Assembly (NCBI GenBank): GCA_018436705.1
Contig: JAHDLA010000001.1
Location: forward strand, 124,001 to 188,000
Length of the DNA stretch: 64,000 nucleotides
Origin: Sedimentibacter sp.
Lineage (GTDB): Bacteria; Bacillota; Clostridia; Tissierellales; Sedimentibacteraceae
Direction of reading: 5' to 3'
Shown here: positions 1 to 9,190 of the stretch, piece after piece
Layout: the number at the start of each line of letters is the position of its first letter
Position numbering within the stretch: position 1 is the first letter of the stretch
The notes under the pieces: model-generated
Database searches by the model: none
Seen by the model: only the letters and a program-made list of their open reading frames with translations
Told to the model about the DNA's origin: nothing
Made by a program: the position numbers and the translations under genes

Positions 1-657
1 TTTATAATTCATAGTTATTAATAGCAATGTTAGCATAGGAAAAAAACCAAATTTAATTGAATCTTTTAACAGAAAAATGTCTATACACTTTAAATTTACT
101 TTGAAATTAAATTTAAAAATAATTCTTAATATTATTATGATGTCTTTAATATATAATAATGAAATAATGTATATAAGATTCCTATAACTAAATATAAAAA
201 TAGAAAATAAAGTAACTGTATAAAATATTTGATTTCCTATATTAAGCATATTTCTTAGATTTATATTTTCAATCAATGTTATAAAGTTTAATTGTTTTGC
301 TAATATAGCAAAAGGAACTAACATGAAAATAATAGTATAGTCTAAACGATTAATTGTAACAGAAAGAACTATGGCAATTATTAGATATATAATAAATTGT
401 AATAAAAAAATATTAAAATATTTCTGCTTTATATTACTAATCTGTTTTCGTTTATTATTGGGGTATGATTGGTAAATGCCTAGGTTTAAAATTAATACAA
501 TTAAATTTACTATATTAAGTATATAACTATATTGACCTTTTAGTGATGGCCCAAGATATCTATTTATAAATACAGAATTTAATAGTCCAAATAATACGAG
601 TGTGAACTTAGTAAAGAGTGAGAAAATATATTTATTATTTATCAATTTTTTTAACAT
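1..657 (-). CDS. Polysaccharide (Wzx-type) flippase, partial, runs off the left edge
   Basis: An open frame of 219 codons runs without a stop from an ATG at 657 to base 1, so only the N-terminal half is present. It is very hydrophobic, with successive membrane segments. Near the N terminus it has RYLGPSLKGQYSY, which resembles the early motif of oligosaccharide flippases of the MATE/MOP (Wzx, RfbX) superfamily. Those proteins move lipid-linked repeat units across the membrane. An AGAGGAATG-like ribosome site lies just upstream. It is the last visible gene of the polysaccharide locus, after the MurB paralogue. The family is inferred from hydrophobic pattern, motif and context. Confidence 0.7.
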   Translation of the reverse strand, partial: MLKKLINNKYIFSLFTKFTLVLFGLLNSVFINRYLGPSLKGQYSYILNIVNLIVLILNLGIYQSYPNNKRKQISNIKQKYFNIFLLQFIIYLIIAIVLSVTINRLDYTIIFMLVPFAILAKQLNFITLIENINLRNMLNIGNQIFYTVTLFSIFIFSYRNLIYIISLLYIKDIIIILRIIFKFNFKVNLKCIDIFLLKDSIKFGFFPMLTLLLITMNYK

Positions 658-789
658 TTACATTCCTCTTCTATCTTTATAATTTAAATATCAAGATTTA
701 TTTATAATTTTCAGCAAAAATCTAACTTTAGAAATAACAATTCAACTATACTGGGGCTTAAAAATGTATGCACTATCGTGTATAGCTTG

Positions 790-1641
790 TTATTTCCATA
801 ATATAATTTCTAGAATGGCTTCCTTTCCTAGAATTCTATGCATTTTCTGTACAGTTTTTATTAGTGACATGGCTTGGTTGAAAGTACCTTCTCCGCTATT
901 TATTATCCAATTACCAGTCTTTTTAGAAAATGTCACTCCTTTTTTATATCCCGGATGAATAATTTTTACTAATTGCATTATTCTCCAATCACTTTCCATA
1001 AAAACCGAGCCAAAATTATATCCGCTATTGTCTTGCACGGATTTACATAACTCGAGCCTTTCATTTTTCAATTTTTTTGAGTCACCTATACTCATTTTAT
1101 TAAACTTAAATGTTGCTCCTAAAATCAAATACCCCTTGTTCTTGAAAATTGAACTTCTATATTGGAATTCACATTGTTCTTTTTTTAATATTTTAATTGT
1201 ACCTTGCGCATACACATGAATATCTACAATATGGTCACTTATACATAATTCAGAGCGCTTCCCTCTGCCAGCATTCATTACAATGGCTCCACCAAGCAAT
1301 CCAGGGACTGAATACAAATACTCTATTCCACCAAACCCATCATTATTTATATAGTTTATAAACTTCTGCAGTTTAACAGATGCTCCAACATAATATTTTC
1401 CTTCATCTAATTTTGTAATAGAGTTATCAAACTCCCTAAGACTTATTACATTTTCATATGTTCTATCATCATTTATAAGAATATTGGAGCCTTTTCCTAT
1501 AATATAACGTTCACTTTCTGGTATGCTATCAAATATATTTATAAGTTCATCAGTATTTTCTGGTATATAAACCTTCTTGGCGTATCCACCAATCTTTACA
1601 GTAGTATATTTTTTAAGACATTCATTATATAAAACTTCCAT
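790..1641 (-). CDS. MurB-family FAD oxidoreductase in the polysaccharide locus
   Basis: This 283-residue protein resembles UDP-N-acetylenolpyruvoylglucosamine reductase (MurB). Visible motifs are TTVKIGG (residues 13-19), the FAD-binding GKGSN (49-53), YSVPGLLGG (110-118), YRSS (161-164), GSVF with the presumed catalytic Ser212, and a C-terminal LEI with the conserved Glu278. All residues expected for flavin binding and catalysis seem present, so it is probably an active enzyme. It lies between a pyruvyltransferase-family gene and a flippase gene, not in a cell-wall operon. It is therefore likely a paralogue acting on an enolpyruvyl or related UDP-sugar for the surface polymer. It could also be the housekeeping murB, which only the whole genome can show. 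Confidence 0.85.
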   Translation of the reverse strand: MEVLYNECLKKYTTVKIGGYAKKVYIPENTDELINIFDSIPESERYIIGKGSNILINDDRTYENVISLREFDNSITKLDEGKYYVGASVKLQKFINYINNDGFGGIEYLYSVPGLLGGAIVMNAGRGKRSELCISDHIVDIHVYAQGTIKILKKEQCEFQYRSSIFKNKGYLILGATFKFNKMSIGDSKKLKNERLELCKSVQDNSGYNFGSVFMESDWRIMQLVKIIHPGYKKGVTFSKKTGNWIINSGEGTFNQAMSLIKTVQKMHRILGKEAILEIILWK

Positions 1642-1645
1642 ATTT

Positions 1646-2794
1646 TCATCTCTCTTTTATCATTTGTCTAAGTCTGTTAAAAAAACTCTTACTCAGCTCT
1701 CTCTGTTCATTAATAATATAATCATATTGTGGAACTAATGACTCATCTATTAAATAGTCGTTTATTTGTTTATTTAACACCTTAAAAATATCTTCATCAT
1801 TCCTCATACAAAAATGATTGTCTAATCCAACTCTTGATAATAGATCATATGATTTGCTAAGGCTTTTAGAATCAATCGTTCTACATTCTACTAAAACAAA
1901 TGGTACATTACTTTTCATTGCAAAGCACATTCCATGAAAATATGTTGTAACCAAAAAATCTAGTGCTGCAATAACATCAACCCAGTCAAACGGAGTTAAA
2001 TCTGCAACAGATTTTGTATAAGGAATTTTGTTATATAGTGAAACAAACTCAAATCTATCTCCATAAGTCTTTCTAATCTCAGTATATAAGGTTGGATCCG
2101 TAGACATTATTCCAATAACTTTCTTATTTATATCTACTTTAAACCTTTTTATAAGAATAGATTTTCCATTTTCTTTATTTGAATTAAAATCAAAATTAAA
2201 TGTAGGGTCGCAATTTAAGTTAAGTTTATTATTATTTTCAACATATCTACTAACAGAAGTATATGTAGGCTTATCTCTAACTCCAATATAATCAAAATCA
2301 TTTATATATTTATACAACAATATTTTACCTTCGTCTGAAAGTTTGTCAAAATTTGAGCGAGAAGATGCAGCATATGAAACTTTCTTACATCCTAAATTGC
2401 CAGGCAACCAATATGGATTAGGGAATCCTCTTACTCTCTTTAGTTTCCACACCTCATCACTTCCAACTACTATTATATCGTACCTATCCTTGACCATATC
2501 AATAAACTGATCACAGCTATCACTTATCATAGTTAAATTCGATAAAGGTAACATTCTTAATGATTCTTGAAACATTTTATAGCGTTTTAAATTATGAACT
2601 AAACTTAATATATTATTTTTCTTAATAACAGTCTTTTTATAAAGTCTATCAGCCGTTTTCATATTAAAATCTATTATTTCGATTTCTCCACCAATTTCTA
2701 ACTCTATGCTTTTTGCTAAAGCAAATGCTTGTAAATAAGCACCATAGTTATGTGAACGATGAAAGGTTAATATGCCTATTCTCATTTTCCCCAT
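1646..2794 (-). CDS. Polysaccharide pyruvyltransferase family protein
   Basis: The protein (382 residues, or 379 if translation starts at the ATG at 2785) has the family hallmarks. These are the N-terminal MRIGILTFHRSHNYGAYLQA, a central IIVVGSDEVWK, and the C-terminal TTYFHGMCFAMKSNVPFV with the conserved His-Gly pair. Family members transfer ketal pyruvate from phosphoenolpyruvate to sugars, or sometimes act as other glycan-modifying enzymes. The start is ambiguous: GAGAGAAAGAG precedes the first ATG and a GGGG run precedes the second, and the protein's conserved beginning fits the second. It lies 4 bases from the MurB-like gene, so the two are co-transcribed. Confidence 0.8.
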   Translation of the reverse strand: MGKMRIGILTFHRSHNYGAYLQAFALAKSIELEIGGEIEIIDFNMKTADRLYKKTVIKKNNILSLVHNLKRYKMFQESLRMLPLSNLTMISDSCDQFIDMVKDRYDIIVVGSDEVWKLKRVRGFPNPYWLPGNLGCKKVSYAASSRSNFDKLSDEGKILLYKYINDFDYIGVRDKPTYTSVSRYVENNNKLNLNCDPTFNFDFNSNKENGKSILIKRFKVDINKKVIGIMSTDPTLYTEIRKTYGDRFEFVSLYNKIPYTKSVADLTPFDWVDVIAALDFLVTTYFHGMCFAMKSNVPFVLVECRTIDSKSLSKSYDLLSRVGLDNHFCMRNDEDIFKVLNKQINDYLIDESLVPQYDYIINEQRELSKSFFNRLRQMIKER

Positions 2795-2838
2795 CTCTTT
2801 CTCTCTATTATTTTGTTACTTATATTAATTGACTTGTG

Positions 2839-2985
2839 TCAATATAGTAGCACAAAAAAGGCTTTAACTTTTTGATACCGCTTAAGCAGCTTAATGAGCG
2901 CCTGTAAAGTCATACAATTTATAGAACTATGAACTATTTCGGCTGTATCAGTATTCAATATACTCAAATATTGACTTGCGGACAA
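2839..2985 (-). pseudogene. Possible IS630-like transposase fragment
   Basis: A 48-codon open stretch without a plausible start encodes YLSILNTDTAEIVHSSINC followed by LQALIKLLKRYQKVKAFFVLLY. It looks like the DDE-domain segment of IS630-type transposases (ALN.TGE.. followed by LL..L and a hydrophobic strand before DNA). The conserved catalytic D-N-A is missing because a stop follows. Nothing else of the element is recognisable. The identification is weak; the 438-base gap between two genes of the same operon is consistent with a decayed insertion. Confidence 0.25.
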
Positions 2986-2994
2986 CATTTAAAC

Positions 2995-3232
2995 CAAAAG
3001 ATCAGTAGTGCTTTATCTCTTGCTTTTTATATCTTTTGTTTGATAGTATTGTCTTGCTTCAATTTGTACGTGTACTTCTTTTTCTACTGTTTTTTTAATA
3101 TCTATAATCTTTCTACAAGATTCTTCGTTTTCATATTGCTTTACTTCTATATATAATATTTACTGGTTTGCCTTTATTCTGCTTTTTTGTTTTTATCTTC
3201 TTTGCTATTTCTGTTTGGGGTTTCGCATATGG
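2995..3232. other. AT-rich gap without a supported gene
   Basis: The rest of the gap between the polymerase-like gene and the pyruvyltransferase gene is low-complexity AT-rich DNA. Short open stretches occur on both strands, but none has a ribosome site or a recognisable product. No convincing terminator or promoter was found. It may be the remains of an inserted element or a lost gene. Confidence 0.4.
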
Positions 3233-4480
3233 TTAAGTTTTGGGAACCTTAAATATATTTATTACATTCTTAGACCGTTTAGATAGCGATATAAATATTA
3301 ACATCCAAAATATTTGATTTTTCCAAAAATAGGATGATAACATTAACCTTGGTATAGAAGACATGAATAGAAAGAGAACAAAAACTCTGTAGTTCATATC
3401 TTCTTCATTAGTCCACTTTTTACACATAGTCACAAGAGACTTTAATATTGGAAGAAATAAAGGAATTGATAGAATAATCCCTAACTCACTCATCATTTGC
3501 AAAATAAAATTATGAGGGTATGTCCCATACTTATCAGCATAGGCACCTATCCCATTTCCTAAAATAGGAGCCTCCCTTATCATATTAATAGAATTTATAT
3601 ATATATAATCTCTGCCATTAAGTGAAGCTATCAAGCCTTCTTCAGCAATCATACGATATGTCTTCTCTAAAAAATAAAATTTAATATTAAATACACCTAG
3701 TAGTTCTATAAAGATACCTAATAATTCTTCTGCAAAAATAAAGGCTAATATTGTTATAAAAGATAAAAAAAGTATAGCAATAGATACTGCTCCACTACCA
3801 TTTTCCTTTCTAATTTTTATAAACCAAACCAAAAATAGAAGTAGCACAACACTTAGAACCGCCCCTCGAGAAGCCTGTAGTATTAAATTAATACTCATTA
3901 CTAAGTTAACAATATATGCAAGAATGTCTATTAGCTTTTTATCTTTTCTATAGTATATAAAGTGAATAACCGCCGCTAAAATACAAGGTAAAATTGCATA
4001 TGATACTCCCATAGTAATGTCACTTTTCTCCACGAGGCTTTCTACTATATAAGATGGACTTAGTAAAAAAAGCAAACCTATACGTGAAACATTTCTAACA
4101 ATTAATTTATATGAATATGGCGAAGAGAGTAAAACAAAAGATACTAAACCATAACCCAAAAACTCCCTAAAATATATATTTACATAACTAATACTAGTGC
4201 TATTTAGAAAACTAAATCTAAACAAAACTAATATAAATAAGATCATAAATATACCTTTTTTATTTATTGAAATCCTTCTTATACCATTAAACAGGAGTAA
4301 TAATAATTTTAAAATCAATAAAATCAACATACTTATGCTAACTAAAGAATCACTTATATCAAATTTTGAATTAATGGCTATAGATATAAAGAATATAGAA
4401 ATTGCTATAGCAATTAACCAGCTATTGGCTCTTATTAAAAAATCTTTTTGTGTCCTTTTTATTTTTCTAGAACCTACCAT
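3233..4480 (-). CDS. O-antigen ligase/polymerase-like (Wzy) membrane protein
   Basis: A 415-residue protein with about ten to twelve hydrophobic segments. The C-terminal half has the loop typical of the O-antigen ligase/Wzy family: GRDYIYINSINMIREAPILGNGIGAY followed by YPHNFILQMMSELGI, with the conserved His of the PHN motif. A short arginine-containing ASRGAVLSV precedes a membrane segment. It probably polymerises exported repeat units outside the membrane. GAGGAGATTAA precedes the ATG. It overlaps the end of the upstream glycosyltransferase gene by 7 bases. A second polymerase-like protein is encoded at 15168-17000, so one of the two may instead ligate the polymer to its final acceptor. 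Confidence 0.75.
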   Translation of the reverse strand: MVGSRKIKRTQKDFLIRANSWLIAIAISIFFISIAINSKFDISDSLVSISMLILLILKLLLLLFNGIRRISINKKGIFMILFILVLFRFSFLNSTSISYVNIYFREFLGYGLVSFVLLSSPYSYKLIVRNVSRIGLLFLLSPSYIVESLVEKSDITMGVSYAILPCILAAVIHFIYYRKDKKLIDILAYIVNLVMSINLILQASRGAVLSVVLLLFLVWFIKIRKENGSGAVSIAILFLSFITILAFIFAEELLGIFIELLGVFNIKFYFLEKTYRMIAEEGLIASLNGRDYIYINSINMIREAPILGNGIGAYADKYGTYPHNFILQMMSELGIILSIPLFLPILKSLVTMCKKWTNEEDMNYRVFVLFLFMSSIPRLMLSSYFWKNQIFWMLIFISLSKRSKNVINIFKVPKT

Positions 4481-5658
4481 TTAATCTCCTCTATAAAAGA
4501 AATATTTCTTAATGAAGACGAATTAATAAATTTAATTGAACCTTCATACATAAACGTTAGTCTACCATTGGACTCATAACTTTCAATATATTGTTTATAT
4601 TCCTTACTTCCACCAGCAAAGTTTTCTTCAGTTGCAATCTTTTTATATCTTTTAAAATCGGTCTCAAGAAATTTATAATGCAATAAAGCCCCACTAACAA
4701 ATGTTTTATGTTCAAATGGAAAGATGTAATGAGCCGATTCAAATATGTCCCCTTTTTGAAAGAAAAAAAGCGGATGCTTTATAAGTACTGGACCTTCCCA
4801 TGTATTATCATTACTCATTACTCGTTTTCTTGGACCACCACGTATCAATAATCCCTTATAATTTTTTTTGACTAAATAACTATCAGAGTCAAAATATATG
4901 TATTCATCCTTTATACTCTTATTGTTTGAAGTAGTCTTAAATACGCCTTTATCTGAATACATGTCCAGCATAATAACACTCATTCTAATCAATCCATTTT
5001 TTTTGCAATAACTAATTAAATCTGATATTGTACGATTTTCCATATTTTCGTATACAAACAACTCATCAGAATCAACATACAGATACCATCGTTTAAACCC
5101 ATACATGCTAATAATTCTATTTATCCAACCATATTTTCTTAAGGAAAAAAACTTTTCTTTAACAATGTATAAGTCTGTATCTGGCTGTTCACTAAGCCAT
5201 TCTCGTGTACCATCATCTGAATTGTTGTCCACCATCACAAAATGTTGTACACCTATCTTTCTATAATGTTTATAAAGCATCTTAATTCTTTCTAAGTCAT
5301 TTTTTACTACACATATCAAAGTAACACTGTCTGTCTGTTGATTTTTAATGTTTACTTTAATTGGATATATTTGGCAATTAGTAAATGATGTAACAATTTC
5401 TCTGTTTTGAGGATTTGTTTTCATGTACCTCCTAAATGCTTTTTCCCATATTGTCAAATCATTCTTATTAGGCAAAATATTACTATCAAAATTAGCAAAA
5501 TTTTTTGTGATAACTTTTCTTGACTTACATAATTCTAGAGGTAAAAGAAACCCTTTCATTCGCCTCAAAAAATTTTGTGTTCTTGGAGATAATTTAGATA
5601 CAATGTACTTAATGTACTTTAGTGTTTTATTATTAAATTGTATTATAATAGCCTTCAT
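4474..5658 (-). CDS. Family 2-type glycosyltransferase
   Basis: This 394-residue protein has a GT-A fold signature: LICVVKNDLERIKMLYKHY, then FVMVDNNSDDGT, and a metal-binding DSDE in YLYVDSDELF. This pattern matches the Glyco_tranf_2_4 branch, which covers glycosyltransferases that resemble the GT92 group. It has no membrane segment and should act at the cytoplasmic face, adding one sugar of the repeat unit. GGAGATAATTTTA precedes the ATG at 5658. Donor and acceptor cannot be read from the sequence. Confidence 0.7.
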   Translation of the reverse strand: MKAIIIQFNNKTLKYIKYIVSKLSPRTQNFLRRMKGFLLPLELCKSRKVITKNFANFDSNILPNKNDLTIWEKAFRRYMKTNPQNREIVTSFTNCQIYPIKVNIKNQQTDSVTLICVVKNDLERIKMLYKHYRKIGVQHFVMVDNNSDDGTREWLSEQPDTDLYIVKEKFFSLRKYGWINRIISMYGFKRWYLYVDSDELFVYENMENRTISDLISYCKKNGLIRMSVIMLDMYSDKGVFKTTSNNKSIKDEYIYFDSDSYLVKKNYKGLLIRGGPRKRVMSNDNTWEGPVLIKHPLFFFQKGDIFESAHYIFPFEHKTFVSGALLHYKFLETDFKRYKKIATEENFAGGSKEYKQYIESYESNGRLTFMYEGSIKFINSSSLRNISFIEEIKW

Positions 5659-5663
5659 TAAAA

Positions 5664-6833
5664 TTATCTCCTCTTTATCTCATCAATAAATTCTTGAAAG
5701 AACTTCTGACGTCGCTCATCAATTACCTTTTGGTCATATTGTTTAGCCTCATCAAAATTGCGTTTTGCTTGAGATACCATATTGCCTTTTGTCATTGATT
5801 CTAAGATTCCACATATTTCACTAATATTTTGACGCGTATTACTAAAAATATACTTTTTTTCTAGTAACTCAGGTATTCCAGCTGTATTAGCTCCAAAAGC
5901 TGGAACAGCTCTACTCATAGCTTCAATAAGTGCTCTTGGTAGCCCCTCTTGTCTACTAGGTTGAACATATAAATCTATAGTTTCTAACCATTCAAAGACT
6001 TGACTATGAGGCATTGCACCTAAAAACTTAACTTGATCAACTACATCATATTTTTCTGCAATTGTTTTTAAATATCGTTGATCCCCACCACCAACTAGCT
6101 GATATTCATAGTTTGTTATTCCTTGTTTTTTTAGATTTCCCAATCCTTCAATAACATATTGTTGCCCTTTATATCTAACATTTACAGCAGCTGTGGTACC
6201 AATTATAACTTTAGAATTCTCTTGAATGTATTTAATTTTCTTAAGTCTTTTTTCTAAAACTTTATCATCAAACTCTGTTAAAGCAACATTTGAGCAGCTA
6301 GTACTCATTCCATTAGTTGGATATCTTTTTTGTAAGAATTCATTAGTTACATAAATGACATATGGCGCTTCTTTTGCTGTTTTTTTTAATTTTAGATAAC
6401 TGTATGGTGCTAATATTTTCCCTTTAAAACTGTGGTTCCACAATGCATCCCATTGGCAAGCTACTATCTCTAAAAGATATGGTTTTCTATATTGTTTTGC
6501 ATATTTAAGTGCAATAGAAGCAATTGAACTATTTCTAGCAATTAAACAATCAGCGTTAATCACTTCATTCTTAACAATTGCAGAAGCTTTCTTTTTTAAA
6601 TAATATCTTTTAACTGACTTGAAATCTGGTACCTTAATAAAAGTTACTCTATCGGTAGAAGCTAGAGTTAGCTTATTATCTAGTGAACTTATTTCTTTTT
6701 GCCTACTAAGCACCACCACTTCTTCAAAAATACTTGAATACCTTTCAAGCATTTCTTTAGAAAGACCACCTGAGCTATAATATTGATCATTATACTTATA
6801 AAAAATATGATCATGTGCGAATACCATTTTCAT
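5664..6833 (-). CDS. Family 4 glycosyltransferase
   Basis: A 389-residue GT-B protein. The C-terminal domain carries RYKGQQYVIEGL, VGGGDQRYLKTIAEKY, VKFLGAMPHSQVFEW and the nucleotide-sugar-binding EX7E region SRQEGLPRALIEAMSRAVP. It therefore belongs to the retaining GT4 family. The N-terminal domain is divergent (MKMVFAHDHIFYKY), as is usual for acceptor-binding domains. It lies in the same tightly packed minus-strand run as its neighbours, 3 bases before the acetyltransferase gene. Its sugar specificity is unknown. Confidence 0.85.
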   Translation of the reverse strand: MKMVFAHDHIFYKYNDQYYSSGGLSKEMLERYSSIFEEVVVLSRQKEISSLDNKLTLASTDRVTFIKVPDFKSVKRYYLKKKASAIVKNEVINADCLIARNSSIASIALKYAKQYRKPYLLEIVACQWDALWNHSFKGKILAPYSYLKLKKTAKEAPYVIYVTNEFLQKRYPTNGMSTSCSNVALTEFDDKVLEKRLKKIKYIQENSKVIIGTTAAVNVRYKGQQYVIEGLGNLKKQGITNYEYQLVGGGDQRYLKTIAEKYDVVDQVKFLGAMPHSQVFEWLETIDLYVQPSRQEGLPRALIEAMSRAVPAFGANTAGIPELLEKKYIFSNTRQNISEICGILESMTKGNMVSQAKRNFDEAKQYDQKVIDERRQKFFQEFIDEIKRR

Positions 6834-6836
6834 ATG

Positions 6837-7409
6837 TTATACTCTCTCCTTAATTAATTTTGCAGGAATTCCTCCTACAATGGAGTTCTTTTTTACTCTA
6901 CCTTTTACAACCGCACCAGCAGCGACAATGCTTCCTGACTCAATATAACTACCACCAAGGACTCTAACTCCAGACCCAATCCAAACATTATTTTCTATCG
7001 TTGTATTTTTGAGTTCACAACCTTGATCTTTTATGTTCTTTTCTATATCAGTAAAAACATGTTCTTCAGCCATAATAGTTGAATTATGAGCTATGGACAC
7101 ATCATCACCAATACATATTCCTCCAGAAGCATTTATATAGCATAGAGGATGAATGCTTACATTGTCGCCAATTTCTAAATTGTGAATATTATATAAATAA
7201 ACATTAGAAAAAATTGCTACATTGTCTCCACATTTTTTCGCGCAATTTCTTAAGCATAAGAATCTAATAAATAATGCAATATAATTATCATGACTTCTAA
7301 TCAACCTCAGCCATCGGCAATATACTCCTTTTGGAAGTATTCTAGAAAGTTTAATGATTATATTTATTATTGTTTTATATTTCTTAATGAAATCTCGCTT
7401 TCTAGACAT
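6837..7409 (-). CDS. Left-handed beta-helix acetyltransferase
   Basis: About 190 residues. The C-terminal two thirds is a hexapeptide-repeat domain with repeats such as LEIGDNVSIHPLCYI, ICIGDDVSIAHNSTI, TTIENNVWIGSGVRVL and SIVAAGAVVKGRV, ending IVGGIPAKLI. This is the WbbJ/NodL/serine-acetyltransferase-like class. It probably O-acetylates a sugar of the polymer. The ATG at 7409 is preferred over the one at 7415, because GAGGG then sits at normal spacing. It differs in length and N terminus from the PglD-type N-acetyltransferases, so a role in making the N-acetylated precursor is less likely. Confidence 0.8.
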   Translation of the reverse strand: MSRKRDFIKKYKTIINIIIKLSRILPKGVYCRWLRLIRSHDNYIALFIRFLCLRNCAKKCGDNVAIFSNVYLYNIHNLEIGDNVSIHPLCYINASGGICIGDDVSIAHNSTIMAEEHVFTDIEKNIKDQGCELKNTTIENNVWIGSGVRVLGGSYIESGSIVAAGAVVKGRVKKNSIVGGIPAKLIKERV

Positions 7410-7421
7410 AACCATCCCTCA

Positions 7422-8519
7422 CTATAACTGTAATATCAAATCTATTTCATACAAATAGCTATTAACTACTATCTGTCTATCAAATTCTTTTTCTACTTTA
7501 TCTCTTCCAGCTAAACCCATCCTCTTTTTTTCTTCAAATGTTAAGTTTATAAACTTCTCAACCTTATCAATAAGATCACTGCTATTTTGTTGTTCCACCA
7601 AATAACCGTTTATTCCATCATCTACAACTTCTTTACAACCGCTTCTGTTAGTTGTAATTACAGGTCTACCACAAGCAGCACTTTCCAACAGTACATTTGA
7701 CATACCTTCAGGATAGTAAGTCGGATGGATTGTACAATGAGAAATTTTATGGAATTCTCTAACATCATCTTGACGTCCATGATATTTTATGACCCCACTT
7801 TTTTCATATTTTTTTATTGTATTAATATAATTTTCATCGCAATTTCCTAGCACGTGAAAGTTTGTATTAGGATATTTACTTTTTATAAATTTAGCTGTAT
7901 CTAGGTATTGCTCAATACCCTTTTCTTTCATAATTCTAGATATAAATAAAAAGTTTACCACTTCATCTTTTGGATATTCAATAAGCCTATAATAATTTAA
8001 GTTAACACCTGAACCAGGAATAAGCATACTATTTTTTACTGCTATGCCATAGCTATGCATAAACTTTCTGTTTTCACTATTTTGGAAGAATACTCGTTTA
8101 GATTTTTTTAATCCAATTCTATATAAATTTATAGTTATTCTTTGTAATAGGCCTTTGTTCTCAACAGCACTACCAAGACCTGTAATGTTAGCAATATAAG
8201 TTATATTATTTAAGCCACAAACCATACCTCCATAAATATTTGGTTTTATCGTGTAAGTTAGAACTACAGATGGTTTGTAAATGCTTATAATTTTCCAATA
8301 TTTCTTAATAAGTTTTACATCATTTATGATACTTACTCCTCTTCTATCAATAGGAGTATCTATAAAGATGCACCCTAAGTCAGTAAAATAAGATATTTTT
8401 TCATCATATGGAGCAGATATAATTACTTCGTAATCACTATTTAATAGTCCAAGTACTAGCTCTCTTCTAAAACTATAGAGACCTAAAACATGATTTGCCA
8501 ATATCATTACTTTTTTCAT
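7422..8519 (-). CDS. Family 4 glycosyltransferase, PglA/CapM-like
   Basis: A 365-residue GT-B glycosyltransferase. The N terminus MKKVMILANHVLGLYSFRREL and the block VVLTYTIKPNIYGGM...ANITGLGSA are typical of the PglA/CapM group. These add the second sugar (often N-acetylgalactosamine or a related amino sugar) to undecaprenyl-diphospho-sugar. The C-terminal donor-binding region is HPTYYPEGMSNVLLESAACGRPVITTNRSGCKEVV. AGGAGG lies 7 bases before the ATG. It sits next to the initiating sugar transferase gene, as is usual for a second-step enzyme. Confidence 0.85.
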   Translation of the reverse strand: MKKVMILANHVLGLYSFRRELVLGLLNSDYEVIISAPYDEKISYFTDLGCIFIDTPIDRRGVSIINDVKLIKKYWKIISIYKPSVVLTYTIKPNIYGGMVCGLNNITYIANITGLGSAVENKGLLQRITINLYRIGLKKSKRVFFQNSENRKFMHSYGIAVKNSMLIPGSGVNLNYYRLIEYPKDEVVNFLFISRIMKEKGIEQYLDTAKFIKSKYPNTNFHVLGNCDENYINTIKKYEKSGVIKYHGRQDDVREFHKISHCTIHPTYYPEGMSNVLLESAACGRPVITTNRSGCKEVVDDGINGYLVEQQNSSDLIDKVEKFINLTFEEKKRMGLAGRDKVEKEFDRQIVVNSYLYEIDLILQL

Positions 8520-8530
8520 ACACTAACCTC

Positions 8531-9166
8531 CTAGGAATTGTTAACATCTTCTCTTACATCTCTTGCATGCTTGCTTATTTCATCATGAGCTACAAACTCA
8601 ATTTTTTCACTTTTAAAGACAACTACAAAAGTCTTTAAAATAATTTTCAAATCATTTAAAAATGTTATATTATCAACGTATTCTATGTCATATTGTATTT
8701 TCTGCTCCCAGCTTAAACTATTACGTCCATTGACTTGCGCAAGCCCTGTTAATCCAGGCTTTACATTTAATCTTCTTGCTTGGCTATCATCATATTTTTC
8801 GACTTGGTATAATAGCGTTGGACGCGGCCCGACTATCGACATATTCCCAATAAAAATATTAATTAATTGTGGTAATTCATCAATACTAGTTTTTCTAAGA
8901 ATATTTCCCACCGCAGTTATTCTGTCATAATTTTCAATTGGTGACCCATCAGGATAAAAGCTATCTTCGAAAGTCAGCATAGTTCTAAATTTATAAATTT
9001 TAAATTCCTTGCCTTGTTTCCCAACTCTCTTTTGAGTAAATAGTGCTGGACCTTTTGAATCAATTTTAATTAAAATAATAACTAAGATAAAAATAGGAAA
9101 TAATAATATAAGAGTTATTCCACTTGCAGTTATATCTATGAAACGTTTATAGTGTTTTCTATACAT
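8531..9166 (-). CDS. Initiating sugar transferase (polyprenyl-phosphate phosphoglycosyltransferase)
   Basis: A 211-residue monotopic phosphoglycosyltransferase of the bacterial sugar transferase family (PglC/WcaJ C-terminal type). It has one N-terminal membrane helix (residues 12-33), then KGPALFTQKRVGKQGKEF, KFRTM, RKTSIDELPQL with the catalytic Asp-Glu pair, MSIVGPRP and VKPGLTGLAQVNGR. It transfers a phospho-sugar from a UDP-sugar to undecaprenyl phosphate, starting the repeat unit. Together with the 4,6-dehydratase and aminotransferase genes it suggests that the first sugar is an amino-dideoxy sugar such as a bacillosamine derivative. That sugar identity is inference. Confidence 0.92.
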   Translation of the reverse strand: MYRKHYKRFIDITASGITLILLFPIFILVIILIKIDSKGPALFTQKRVGKQGKEFKIYKFRTMLTFEDSFYPDGSPIENYDRITAVGNILRKTSIDELPQLINIFIGNMSIVGPRPTLLYQVEKYDDSQARRLNVKPGLTGLAQVNGRNSLSWEQKIQYDIEYVDNITFLNDLKIILKTFVVVFKSEKIEFVAHDEISKHARDVREDVNNS

Positions 9167-9190
9167 ATTGATTGCTCCGCCCTTAATGGA

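Noticed and set aside
2929..3156. 75-codon plus-strand open frame
   Set aside because: Low-complexity Phe/Tyr/Cys-rich translation, no ribosome site, lies in decayed AT-rich DNA.
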